From: an uncultured Clostridiaceae bacterium
Lineage (GTDB): Bacteria; Bacillota; Clostridia; TANB77; CAG-508
Assembly (NCBI GenBank): GCA_946628065.1
Contig: CAMOWC010000001.1
Span: forward strand, 120,563 to 184,562
Length of the DNA stretch: 64,000 bases
Reading direction: 5' to 3'
In this document: piece after piece, positions 38,901 through 48,476 of the stretch
Layout: each line of letters begins with the position of its first letter
Position numbering within the stretch: the first letter of the stretch is position 1
Position numbers and translations under genes: made by a program
The notes under the pieces: model-generated
What the model was told of the DNA's origin: nothing
Seen by the model: only the letters and a program-made list of their open reading frames with translations
Databases searched by the model: none

Positions 38901-41069
38901 TGCTTGCCCTATAACTTGCTTTGTATAGTTTATAGAAGAGTCCATATTTCCTGTAACAACAATTATATTTCTTTCTCTATCATTTCTATTAGTTGAAGAA
39001 TTATATAATAGTTCGCAGGCTTTTTCCCAAGATCCAACTGGAGAATTTTCTGATAAACCATCATTTAAATTGTCATTTCCATCAACTTGATTTACATATA
39101 CTACTTTTGCTTCAATCCAATTTGCATATAAATTGACAGTTGTCTCACCTGTAACGGGAACTGTTAAAGAATAAGTTAGTGTTTGACTATTTTGAGTAAC
39201 TGTTCCTAAGTCTGTTGTCCACCCTCCAAAGCCATATCCTGTAGGTTTATCCATAAATGGATTTTCCATTAATTCAATTGTTACATTGCCACTACTGTCA
39301 ACAGGAGCACATCTAATATTTTTTACAATGTCATCAGTCTCAGTTAAAGAAATTCTTCCCTTCTTTTCAGGGTCTGTTTCTCCATTTGCAAAACCATGAT
39401 AAAAAATGTTTACTTTTACTAAATTACTATCTGAATAAATTTCAGTATATGTGCCAGAAATATCACTAGTATAGTTTTTCCCCTTGTAATAATAGTAATC
39501 AGATGTATAATCATCAATTTCTAAAGTGCTATCAGCAATATTAGGAGCTGCTGCTCTTAGTGGTGGAGCGGCTTTTATTTCTTTAGCAGGTTCTTCATTA
39601 ATGTTACTATCTGGCTCTTGGTTGTCTATTGGTTCGTCTTCACTTGGTATTTCATCTTTAGCATCGTTTGCATCTTCCAATACCTCAATCCCATAAATTG
39701 AAAAGGTTGTTGTTTCAAATACAGGTTCGTTTTCTGATTCTTTTAGTTCAATCTTTTCAACTTCATCATTGTCTTTAATATGCCAAATATTTACTTTTTT
39801 GTTTTCAAGACCATTAATTTTTACTTTAACATTTTCATCAAATGCATTTGGCTCATATTCTTTTGCATCTGCAATTATTTTTATATCAAAAGCAACTTGT
39901 AGTTTTACACTGCTTTCTACACTTTTACTTATTTTCTCTCCAACAGCTTCTGCATCGACCTCTGTAACTTTCAATTTTGCATTTGCAGGCATATATCCAG
40001 AAACAATAATATTGTTTTTTTCTGTTTTCTCAGAAATGATTTTGTTATATAGTTCTTTCCCTTTTATTTCTTTTTTATCGTACACGGCTAAAAGATATAG
40101 CTTTTTACTCTCTACTATATCTTTCCCAAGTTCAATTTCTTCTTCTGGTATTATTTCTTCTCCTTTAGTTTCAGCAAGAATTTCTTCAAGGCTTCTTGGT
40201 TTTGTTTCTGCTTTTTCATCTGCTGTTTTCTCTATTTTCTTGCTCTCTTCTTTATTGTCATTAGTTTCCTTAATTTCTCCTTCATTATTGTTCACACTAG
40301 AGTTTTTGTCAGCTTCTTTTTTTACATCTTCTTTCTTTTCTTCTGTTTGCCCTTTATTTACATTGGTTTCTTCTTCGCTAGCTTCTTTTTCATTACTATC
40401 CTTTTTTTCATCTTCTATATTTGTTTGTTCTCTTTTATCTATGTCTTCAGCTAAATCATTTGGTTCTTCTGTTTCATCTTCTGCAATGCTTTGTTTCTTT
40501 ATTTCTTCATGATTTTTTTCTGTATTATCTTGTTCTTCTACGCCTTGTACTTCCGCGTTTTTGTTTATTTCGCTTTTTTCAGCGGTTTTATTATCTTTGG
40601 TTTGAACAGTAGCTGTGCTTTCTTTTTGTTCAGTTTTCTCAGTTTCAATAGTATTTTTAAGTTTTTTATTTACTTCACTACTCTCTAATTTTTTTTCTTT
40701 GATTATTGTATTATTTTTGTCATTTGTTTCAGTATCTTCTTTTCCATTTTCTTCCAATAGTTTTAGATCATTATATTCTTCCTCAGTTAGTATTATATAT
40801 TTTGAAACAACAAAACCATTTTGGTTTGAAGGTAAACTTATAATGTATTTATTTTCTTTTTCCTCTGCCTTTAATTCGCAACTTGTTGATTCAATTTTTA
40901 ATTCTTCATCTATCGCAAAAGCCTCTATTTTCAGGACGTTCTTAGCGCTTGAATTGTTTACAAAATAATAAGCTAATGTAGAAATTAAGAATATTATTCC
41001 GTAAAAAATAATAGACGCCGTTTTTTTCCTAACTATTTGCTTTTTGTATTTCTTATTACTAGAAATCAT
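32915..41069 (-). CDS. giant repetitive surface protein, read with a +1 frameshift
   Basis: About 2,717 residues if one C is skipped at 37625. N-terminal basic leader and membrane segment (SIIFYGIIFLISTLAYYF), then a long Glu/Lys/Asn-rich stalk (residues ~90-320), an InlB/Flg_new-like repeat (YGFGGWTTDLG...NLYANW), a ricin-like region (GNRYIISTGQGANSYALAAN), and then tens of beta-helix repeats with Y/F-GG (NVYGGSAQGTISQNTVVNI). The last 500 residues are Ig-like strands. No LPxTG signal is visible, so anchoring may use the N-terminal helix. The break falls inside the repeats at IVGGG|GLTLTYGD; both halves are full-quality coding sequence with the same repeats. The span is 3n+1 bases. Adhesin function is inferred. 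Confidence 0.8.
37623..37625 (-). other. CGG +1 frameshift site in the giant surface protein
   Basis: Zero frame reads GGT GGT GGC CGG ACT and stops seven codons later. The repeat frame is GGC (C) GGA CTT ACG CTA, giving GGG-GLTL. CGG is codon 1149. Confidence 0.85.
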
Positions 41070-41227
41070 ATCTTACTCCTCTTCAGTTCTTAACAACTAT
41101 ATTATATCTTATATAATATTTTTTTTCTACAAATTTTTAAAAATTATATTGTTTTTTTCCTTTTTATGCTATAATATTTTTCGAAAAAGTAAATACTAAT
41201 TTTGTGTTTGAGAAAGGATCGATATTT

Positions 41228-43111
41228 ATGCTTAATTTTACTAAAAAGTCTGAAATAAAAAATGCTATTGCAACTGAAAAAGAATTAATTAGCTCATACA
41301 AGAACTATGAGCTTGGAATGAAAGAAACTATAGAAACCTACTTGTCAGAATTTAAAAATGTGTGTTTTGATAATGACACTTTTAAAACTATGCTTGTAAA
41401 TAACTTTGAAAATGCAACAACACAATTAGATAATAATTTAACAGATATAGAATCAGTTGAAAATGTGTTAGATATTTTGGCATCGCAAAAGGATATATCT
41501 AAAACCGATGTTGACACATATAATAAGCTTTCAGAAAAAACAAGAAAAGATATTGAACTTACTCAAAACTTTATGCAAAAAACTGTTAATTGTTTCGAGA
41601 ACATTAGCATATCTGGTAAGAAAAAATCAATTACAGTTTTGGAAGAATGTAAAGATATTATACTAGGTGAATTTCCATTTGCAAAAGAAGTTGTCCCTGA
41701 AGTAAAACAAGAAAAACCTCAAAAGAAAATTGAAGCTAATACAAAAGCAATAAAAAAATCTTTTGATTATGCATCTTCAGATTTACTGTGCTTCTTCCCT
41801 AAAGAAAAGGATGATAATCTTGTTTTATCAACTGTTCAGGATAATTACAAAATATCTTTTACTGGTGCAACTGCAAATATATTCATAGAAAAAGAAAACT
41901 TTAACATATCATTAAAAACTCCAGGTGTGCAAATATCAAACTCTAACACAAATAATATTTTATTTGTATCACATACTGATGATAAATACACAATAATAAC
42001 AAATAATCAAATTGAAATTCCTTATTTTATACAAGTTTCTAAAATAGCTAAAAATGATGATTTTCTTGAAATAGAAATTGCTCGCAATTCTTTAACTTTA
42101 GATGTTGAAGACAATATTTTAAATTTTGAAGAAAATCAGCAAGAAGAAACTGTTGTTAAAAATGTTTCTGTAGAAGATATTGATGACATAGTTCATACAA
42201 AACCAATCAAAAAAATAGAAATTGTTCCAGAACCAGATGTTTCAAAACAAACTGTACAAAATACCGCTGAAGATGTCCTTCCTGTTCAATTACCTGGTTT
42301 AGAACCTGATGAAGAAATTGAGACTTTATCAGCATCTAATGTTCAACCTAAATCAATGCCTGTAGCAATGCCTGGTGTAGAGCAAGCTACTTATCAAGTA
42401 CCTGCTACACAGCCAATAGCTGCCGGCTCTATTGAAAATGCATATCAGTCCGTACCAAATATCAATCAGGCTCAACCACTTACAACATCTGCAATTCCTC
42501 AAATCCAACAAGCAACCATTGCAACTCCAGCTACTCCTACAATACAAGTTGTAACGCCACAAGCAAACCCTGTACAACAGGTTGTAACTCCTGTTTCAGC
42601 TCCTCAGGCAAATGTTGTAAACCCTACTATATATTCTCAAATTGAGCCGGTACAAGAAAATAATGGAAATGGTAAACATTCTGTAGAAGGATATGAAAGC
42701 GAAATTGGTGATAATGATACTCTTATTATTTCAGATACAAATAAAACAGTAATATTGCCATATAAAATTGTGGATCTTGAAAAGAAAATGCAAAAGAACA
42801 AGAACTACAAAACTTTAAAAGATGTAGTCGATAAAGAATATACTATTCCTATTGATACATTTAAAAATCCTGTTAAATCAAGATTTAGAGAAGCATTCCA
42901 ATTAATAAAGAAAAAAGAACATGGTTCTTTAAAAGAAGCTGTAGGATTAGGCTTTGAATTAATGTTTCAATCAAATTTAAATCCAGCTGTAATTGCAGCA
43001 TGTAAAGATTTAGATGAATTAGACATTTATCTTGATTGCTTAGACGATAATGAACTCGATAAATTCTCATGCTTCAAAATTTCTTATGCAGTTCCACCAT
43101 CAAAGCATTAA
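41228..43111 (+). CDS. unknown 627-residue protein with Pro/Gln/Ala-rich linker
   Basis: ATG at 41228 follows GAAAGGA. Residues 1-150 are helical and charged (KSEIKNAIATEKELISSYKN), about 180-310 are beta-rich (SSDLLCFFPKEKDDNLVLST), about 330-500 are a low-complexity Pro/Gln/Thr/Ala linker, and the last 110 residues form a helical domain (EKKMQKNKNYKTLKDVVDKE). There is no signal peptide or membrane segment, so it is probably cytoplasmic. It is divergent from the giant surface protein and may share its regulatory region. Family not recognised. Confidence 0.7.
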   Translation: MLNFTKKSEIKNAIATEKELISSYKNYELGMKETIETYLSEFKNVCFDNDTFKTMLVNNFENATTQLDNNLTDIESVENVLDILASQKDISKTDVDTYNKLSEKTRKDIELTQNFMQKTVNCFENISISGKKKSITVLEECKDIILGEFPFAKEVVPEVKQEKPQKKIEANTKAIKKSFDYASSDLLCFFPKEKDDNLVLSTVQDNYKISFTGATANIFIEKENFNISLKTPGVQISNSNTNNILFVSHTDDKYTIITNNQIEIPYFIQVSKIAKNDDFLEIEIARNSLTLDVEDNILNFEENQQEETVVKNVSVEDIDDIVHTKPIKKIEIVPEPDVSKQTVQNTAEDVLPVQLPGLEPDEEIETLSASNVQPKSMPVAMPGVEQATYQVPATQPIAAGSIENAYQSVPNINQAQPLTTSAIPQIQQATIATPATPTIQVVTPQANPVQQVVTPVSAPQANVVNPTIYSQIEPVQENNGNGKHSVEGYESEIGDNDTLIISDTNKTVILPYKIVDLEKKMQKNKNYKTLKDVVDKEYTIPIDTFKNPVKSRFREAFQLIKKKEHGSLKEAVGLGFELMFQSNLNPAVIAACKDLDELDIYLDCLDDNELDKFSCFKISYAVPPSKH

Positions 43112-43133
43112 TAAAATATATAAATGAATATAC

Positions 43134-43164
43134 AAAAAGGACGCATTTCGGTTGCGTCCTTTTT
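43134..43164. terminator. bidirectional terminator
   Basis: AAAAAGGACGCA and TGCGTCCTTTTT with a seven-base loop. It serves the 627-residue gene on the plus strand and the SipW gene on the minus strand. Confidence 0.88.
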
Positions 43165-43203
43165 AATAGCAAATGAACAATTATTAGCTTTATCATTAAT
43201 GCT

Positions 43204-43786
43204 TCATGTTTTACTTTTATTTTTTATTTCTCTTTCCCACTTTATTCGCTTTTCTTTTCTTTTGATTTTATTTGAGATTTTTTTTCTTTGGTACATTATG
43301 CATATTATCAAAATAATAATTGTTATGATAAATACTATTTTGTTTTTTAAAAAGCTTAATATTAATCCAATTTTTGGTATTTTTCCAATATATTTTCCTT
43401 CAATGTCCTGAAAATATGCCCTATCTGTATCCTCTGTATTATTGTTGTCCCCCTTTGTTGTATAGATTATTCTATTGTTTTTTTCCATCACTTCTACTAT
43501 TCGATGAGTTATTATAGAATTATCAGATCTAAATGTTATAATGTCATTTGGCTTTAACTCTTCTTCAGAAACTTCTTTAACAAAAACAACATCATTTATG
43601 TTTATCGTTGGTGCCATGCTTCCGTGACACAATATTAAATGTTTTTATCCCAAATATATTAGGAGTTTTGTATGGGTTAATCATTGTTTGCGCTATAAGA
43701 ATAAAATCATATATTATAATTGGTACTATAATTATATATATGATTCTAATCAAAATATATTTTATTTTATCTTTCTTATCTACCAC
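43204..43786 (-). CDS. SipW-type signal peptidase I, read with a +1 frameshift
   Basis: 193 residues after a +1 shift. N-terminal membrane helix (ILIRIIYIIIVPIIIYDFIL), then FNIVS and, after the skipped C, GSMAPTININDVVFV. Joined, this is the active-site block S-G-S-M with the nucleophile Ser. The general base is His of the ER/SipW type in IITHRIVEV. A C-terminal membrane helix (IVFIITIIILIICIMY) and basic tail follow. SipW enzymes process TasA/camelysin-type proteins, several of which are encoded nearby. The zero-frame product ends just beyond the site (RKHGTND) and would be inactive. Confidence 0.85.
43622..43624 (-). other. CGG +1 frameshift site in sipW, at the catalytic motif
   Basis: Zero frame reads GTG TCA CGG AAG CAT. 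The SipW frame is TCA (C) GGA AGC ATG GCA, giving S-G-S-M-A. CGG is codon 55. The glycine precedes the catalytic serine. Confidence 0.87.
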
Positions 43787-43807
43787 TGTTTTCCCCTTTT
43801 GAAGCTT

Positions 43808-45412
43808 TTATTTTTCACGTTCTAATATCTTATTTGACTCTAACACAAATTTAATGTCTTCTAAGCTCAATTTACTATTTAAAATATAATTGTATTCGCT
43901 AATATTATTTGCTGTAGATATAATGCTTTCTATATTGTCTTCAGAGAAGTCCCCTTTTTCTAGGTTAATATTGCAAAGATTGTATTTATCTTTTATAACA
44001 ATCGCAATATCCTTGTCCTCGACTATTTTTATATTATTTAAAACCGTAGTATTTGAGAAATTAACAAATTGTCTGAATTGTTCTATCATATCTGCGATTT
44101 GTTCTTGATTCATATCTTCATAATGCTTTATAATTATTTTTACTAAAAAGCTGTAAAAGTTTGAAATAAGAAGCAAAACATCATATATTGTTGATGCTTC
44201 ATTTAAACTTTCAGAAATGATATTATTTATTTTATTGTCCTCAAGTTCTCTATATATTTTCTTTAGTTCTAAAATCTGCTCGTTTGAGTCAATATTTATT
44301 TTATCTAGTTTTTTCTGGTTTTTACCAAATAATTTGCTTATAAGTCCTTTGTGTTTAGAATATTTTTCAACTTTTTTATTTTCTTTAAACAACTTACCTT
44401 CAAGCTTCTGTATTTGCTTCATTTTATCATTATAAATCTTTTTATATTTTTGCTTATCATTATATATAGCCATTACCTCATCAAATATAAATTTAAACTT
44501 TAAATAGTTTTTATATTCATTCAGGCTATATGATAGTTTTTCAATGTTTTGATTATATTCATCTAATACGTCTTTCTCAAGTTCATCTGGAGAGAATCCT
44601 ATAAGTTTTTTATAATACTTTTGTATATTATTTGGTTCATAGTCTTTTGTATTTTTTTCACCATTTTTAAATTTATCTAAAATTAAGGAAGTATCCTTGT
44701 TCATCATATCTTGCAGTTTTAATTTAATTGAATCTAATTTTTTTATAGTTTCTTCCTTGCTTAATCCTGCTTGTTTAAGTATTCTTTTACTTTCACTTTC
44801 AAAATAATTAGAAATAATTTTTTCATTTTTATAATATAAACTTCTAAAATTTAGCTCAATATGCAAAATAATATCTGAGCATTTCCAATAAATTTGCTCA
44901 AAAGTGTCTTTTACTTTTGATGAATTCATTTCGCCTTTTTTTGTTTCTTCCAAAAATATTTCCATATATTCTTTTGTGTAAATACTATAATTAAAGTCTT
45001 TTGCCTCTAAATTTACGCCTACTTTTTTAAATATATCAATGCAATTTAATATGCTTTTATTTACAAGTTCTAAGTTGTTTTTGTAAAATCTTTTTAAAAT
45101 ATATAGCATTTCATCTAGTTTCATTTTTTCAAATGAAGTAGCATTATTTTCTACAAGACCTATTTCTTCCATTTCTTCTACTTCTTTGGAAAGCTCAGTA
45201 ATCTTTGGATTTAGACTTATAGAATTTATTTTAACATTTCTTCTTTTTATTTCTGCTACAACATTATTTAAAAAGCTTAGATATTCCTGTTTTATATCTG
45301 TTGCCTTGTCTTTATATGCATTAACATTCTTCTTATTATTCTTTGGCAAAACAGATAATACCTCTTTATCAGCTTCGATTTGGCTGTTCAATTTATCGAT
45401 TACATCACTCAT
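43808..45412 (-). CDS. unknown 534-residue helical protein
   Basis: Mostly helical and highly charged with coiled-coil stretches (KMKQIQKLEGKLFKENKKVEKY; SKEVEEMEEIGLVENN). No signal peptide; a weak hydrophobic patch near residue 425 (YDVLLLISNFYSFLVKIII). The start overlaps the stop of a 43-residue gene by ATGA. It sits between the TasA-like genes and SipW, so a role in the surface island is likely. Family not recognised. Confidence 0.7.
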   Translation of the reverse strand: MSDVIDKLNSQIEADKEVLSVLPKNNKKNVNAYKDKATDIKQEYLSFLNNVVAEIKRRNVKINSISLNPKITELSKEVEEMEEIGLVENNATSFEKMKLDEMLYILKRFYKNNLELVNKSILNCIDIFKKVGVNLEAKDFNYSIYTKEYMEIFLEETKKGEMNSSKVKDTFEQIYWKCSDIILHIELNFRSLYYKNEKIISNYFESESKRILKQAGLSKEETIKKLDSIKLKLQDMMNKDTSLILDKFKNGEKNTKDYEPNNIQKYYKKLIGFSPDELEKDVLDEYNQNIEKLSYSLNEYKNYLKFKFIFDEVMAIYNDKQKYKKIYNDKMKQIQKLEGKLFKENKKVEKYSKHKGLISKLFGKNQKKLDKINIDSNEQILELKKIYRELEDNKINNIISESLNEASTIYDVLLLISNFYSFLVKIIIKHYEDMNQEQIADMIEQFRQFVNFSNTTVLNNIKIVEDKDIAIVIKDKYNLCNINLEKGDFSEDNIESIISTANNISEYNYILNSKLSLEDIKFVLESNKILEREK

Positions 45413-45540
45413 TTTACCTTTTTCTCCACCTCAACAGTTTCTATTTCATTATCTAAAAATGAAATAAAATCTTTTGTTTTATTAAATAATTCTAATAAAT
45501 CTGTATGTTCAATTTTATCTAAATCCATATCTATATTCAT
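45409..45540 (-). CDS. 43-residue acidic protein coupled to the 534-residue gene
   Basis: ATG at 45540 with AAAGGAG nine bases upstream; the sequence begins MNIDMDLDKIEHTDLLELF and ends in ETVEVEKKVK. Its TGA overlaps the ATG of the next gene (ATGA). The good ribosome site and tight coupling argue that it is real. One amphipathic helix is likely; function unknown. Confidence 0.65.
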   Translation of the reverse strand: MNIDMDLDKIEHTDLLELFNKTKDFISFLDNEIETVEVEKKVK

Positions 45541-45577
45541 GTCATTAAGCTCCTTTAATGCCTATAATTTAAAAATT

Positions 45578-45612
45578 GAAGTGAAAGATTAATTTTTTTT
45601 ATCTTTCACTTC
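45578..45612 (-). terminator. terminator after the camelysin-like genes
   Basis: GAAGTGAAAGAT and ATCTTTCACTTC form a 12-base stem followed by AATTTTT on the minus strand. Confidence 0.75.
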
Positions 45613-45685
45613 ACTCCTTTTTATATGATTTTTCATTAGTTTATAATTTTATTTGGCTATAAACTTACTATTACTTAAAATATTG

Positions 45686-46804
45686 TTATGGTGTAGCTGC
45701 TTGGCTCTTTGCAGGTTTGCAAAGGTTAAGCTGTATATCAAAAGCTCTACCAGTTGATGCTGTATCTATACAATCTGGGTCTTGTCCTTCAAGCCAGATA
45801 TATATTTTTGCTTTCATTATTGAATTTTTTTCAAGCATTAATTGAGTTCTTGCTGAAGTAACATCTGTTAAGTCAATATCACTACCACTAACTGTTGCTC
45901 CTGTTGTAACTGTATTTGGTATTGCCATATAAGGATCGTCTTCTGCATCAGCAGCAACTACAGCACCTGTTAAGTCAACAGATACCCCAGAGCCAACAGT
46001 GCTACCATTAACACCTTTTATATTTTTCCCATATGATTCTGATGTCATTGCAAGTGTAGGAAATACAGTTGTTTGATTTTGTATTCTGCCATCATTTTCT
46101 ACAACTTCACCTATATGAGCATTATAGTTTGGCTCCCAAAATGCAACTTTAGGTGCATCTCCTGCTAATAGACCTGCTATTGTTGTAGCTCCAGATGATG
46201 CATCTACGTGTGTTGAAACATTTCCTAAAGGAGCTGTAAATACTGTTGAATCGTCATATAATAAAACTGCTGCTCTTACACAGTTTTCCAAACCAGTATT
46301 TTCTTTACCACCTTCTGCTGTGTTTATTGCTATAGAAGATCCTGTTGCAAGTTGTAATTTATCACCTGCAGCATTTGAAGATGAGTTTTTTAAGAATACA
46401 TCAAATACAATATATTTTCCACTTGAAGCATTAGCTTTTTGAATTCCTGAAAGTGTTTCTCCATTTGCACTAATTTCGCCATAGTAGAAATCCAAAGCTC
46501 CATCTGTAATTGTACCATCTGAAGAAACTGGCTCTAATTCATCTGCCCAATTATAATCATTTACTGTGGTTCCAATTTCATCAAGTGCTTCTTCGTCAAC
46601 CTCTACAACTGAGCCCCATTTTACTCCATCTATTGAAATTTGAAGTCCTTCAGCAGCTGCTACTTTAGCAGTAATACCTGTGATAGAAACTTCTCTGTTT
46701 GCTGAAAACCATGCGTATGTTGATACAATCATAAAAATTGTTGTTAAAAGCAACATCATGTAAATCGAATTTAGTCTTCTTTTACTTTTTCTAGTTCTTC
46801 CCAT
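45686..46804 (-). CDS. TasA/camelysin-like exported protein (372 residues)
   Basis: Basic leader (GRTRKSKRRLNSIYMMLLL) and a hydrophobic helix ending STYAWFSANREVSI, the SipW-type signal form in which Y-A-W-F replaces the normal A-x-A context. The mature part is Ser/Thr/Gly-rich and beta-like. It ends with YIWLEGQDPDCIDTASTGR, a motif shared with the next gene upstream (IWIEGDDPDCID). Probably a secreted fibre or matrix subunit cleaved by one of the local signal peptidases. No cysteine pairs beyond the DPDC motif. Confidence 0.75.
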   Translation of the reverse strand: MGRTRKSKRRLNSIYMMLLLTTIFMIVSTYAWFSANREVSITGITAKVAAAEGLQISIDGVKWGSVVEVDEEALDEIGTTVNDYNWADELEPVSSDGTITDGALDFYYGEISANGETLSGIQKANASSGKYIVFDVFLKNSSSNAAGDKLQLATGSSIAINTAEGGKENTGLENCVRAAVLLYDDSTVFTAPLGNVSTHVDASSGATTIAGLLAGDAPKVAFWEPNYNAHIGEVVENDGRIQNQTTVFPTLAMTSESYGKNIKGVNGSTVGSGVSVDLTGAVVAADAEDDPYMAIPNTVTTGATVSGSDIDLTDVTSARTQLMLEKNSIMKAKIYIWLEGQDPDCIDTASTGRAFDIQLNLCKPAKSQAATP

Positions 46805-46819
46805 AATTTTTCTCCTTCT

Positions 46820-47545
46820 TTAATCTTGTTTTATATGTTCTTCAGTAATAACCATATGCATTTTCATTTCTCCACCTATAAGTGGATCTATGCAGTCTGG
46901 GTCATCACCTTCGATCCATATTACAATAGTAAATTTATCAACATCGCCTGATTTAAAATTTTTTCTTTGTTCTAGCATTACTTCTTCTTCACTTTCGAAT
47001 GCTATTGTGTTTCTCTCAGGCTGAGCTGTATTACTATTAGCTTTAGCATAAACTTTCTTTTCGCCATTTAAATATACCGCAACTCTTATGGCTTCATCAA
47101 CATTTTTAACTACATCATCAATCATAATTTTATACCAATAATGTATTGTTTCGTCTGCCATGTTTTCGATATAGAAGGTATATGCAATATAGTTGTCATC
47201 ATTATGTCCTCCACCTACAACTTCGGTGTCAATATCTTTTGGGATCCACTCCTCAGATATATTAGTCATGTAGTCTAACACATCCGCTTGTAACGTTCTT
47301 CTTGTAAGTTTTTCGTTTATGTTCTCATACATTACAAGTGCACCCTTCATATCAGATGAAGTGTCAAGCACGACTGTAAAACGTCCTGTTTGATAAGCTA
47401 TACGTAAAACAAAATAAATCACGATTAAGAAGATTAGCATTAGTAAAAGTGTCTTTCGTATTTTTTTTATTTTGTCGTTAGTGTCTAACAGTCTTTTCGA
47501 CCTTTTTCTTATTCTGTGTTTTTCAACCACTTCTGTTTCTTGCAT
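46820..47545 (-). CDS. camelysin-like exported protein with DPDCID motif
   Basis: About 241 residues from the ATG at 47545; a GTG at 47578 is an alternative and the ribosome site (AAAGGA) is not ideally spaced for either. Basic leader (KHRIRKRSKRLLDTNDKIKK), membrane helix (TLLLMLIFLIVIYFVL), then a beta-rich extracellular domain ending in VIWIEGDDPDCIDPLIGGEM. It is 15 bases upstream of the 372-residue protein with the same motif, so the two are likely partners. Confidence 0.72.
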   Translation of the reverse strand: MQETEVVEKHRIRKRSKRLLDTNDKIKKIRKTLLLMLIFLIVIYFVLRIAYQTGRFTVVLDTSSDMKGALVMYENINEKLTRRTLQADVLDYMTNISEEWIPKDIDTEVVGGGHNDDNYIAYTFYIENMADETIHYWYKIMIDDVVKNVDEAIRVAVYLNGEKKVYAKANSNTAQPERNTIAFESEEEVMLEQRKNFKSGDVDKFTIVIWIEGDDPDCIDPLIGGEMKMHMVITEEHIKQD

Positions 47546-47756
47546 CGCATTACACCAACTCTGTCCTTTGTATGTCACGCTATATGCGCATTTAAAGCAT
47601 ATGCTATTGCTATACTTGTATATAATATAGCATAAACCCCTTCTTAGTACAATTACAAAACCATTACAATTTTTTTACAATTCTGTAACATTTTGTTTTT
47701 TATTGGCCTTTTATGTTATAAATTATTGTAGAGATATTGAAAGGTTATATATATTT

Positions 47757-48380
47757 ATGAGAAAAAGAATTATATTTATAATTGCATGTTTTTGGATTAT
47801 GATTTCATTTTTATTAATTCGAGCAACTTATTCAAAATACTTAACTGCATTTGATGCGGGTACAAATATAGATATAGGCGTTTGGAATATAATATTAAAT
47901 AATCAAAATATTATTAAGAACTCTGACTTTTCAGCTAACTTGTCATTAGAATTTCCTGGAGATGAATATTATATTGAAGATTTTATAGTCCCTGGAGCTA
48001 TTGGTTATTTTGATTTAATTATTGATACAACTAGCGTATCGATGCCTTTTAGTTATACTGTTACAGTAGAACCAGATGATACAAACGAAATTGATGATTT
48101 AGAAACTATTGGATATTCTCTTAATGGAAATAACAATACAATCATATACTTAGATGAAAATAACACGGAAATTTCAAATACTGTATTAATTGCGGGTGGT
48201 ACTTCTTCTATTAGGGTATACATTAAATGGAATGATGAAAATCCTCAAGTTTTAGATGACGATGACGATACTGGCTTAGCATTAGATGAAGCTAACGCTG
48301 TAGTCCTCGTAACTGTAAACCTTGAACAAATATCATCTGCAGCTTCATCAACTTCAAATATAAATGCTAATACTTATTAA
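47757..48380 (+). CDS. TasA-like exported protein (207 residues)
   Basis: ATG at 47757 after GAAAGG. Leader MRKRIIFIIACFWIMISFLL ends RATYSKYLTAFDAGTNIDIG, then a beta-rich domain. A W-N/I-I-L-N-N-Q strand and F-I-V-P-G-A-I-G-Y-F-D segment match the layout of the protein at 55532 (GAWVIEVN, IAPSSSGYFDII). The C-terminus is Asp- and Ser-rich. It is the only member of the island in this stretch on the plus strand, convergent with the gene at 48477. Confidence 0.72.
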   Translation: MRKRIIFIIACFWIMISFLLIRATYSKYLTAFDAGTNIDIGVWNIILNNQNIIKNSDFSANLSLEFPGDEYYIEDFIVPGAIGYFDLIIDTTSVSMPFSYTVTVEPDDTNEIDDLETIGYSLNGNNNTIIYLDENNTEISNTVLIAGGTSSIRVYIKWNDENPQVLDDDDDTGLALDEANAVVLVTVNLEQISSAASSTSNINANTY

Positions 48381-48400
48381 ATGAACCATAAAAAACATTA

Positions 48401-48449
48401 GGGACGTACTACATTGACTTAAAAAATTTATGTCAATGTAATACGTCCC
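48401..48449. terminator. long convergent terminator hairpin
   Basis: GGGACGTA..TACATTGAC and its complement form an almost perfect stem of about 18 bases around an AT-rich loop, between two convergent genes. Confidence 0.8.
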
Positions 48450-48476
48450 CATTTGCTTCTCTCATTTTCTCCCTAC

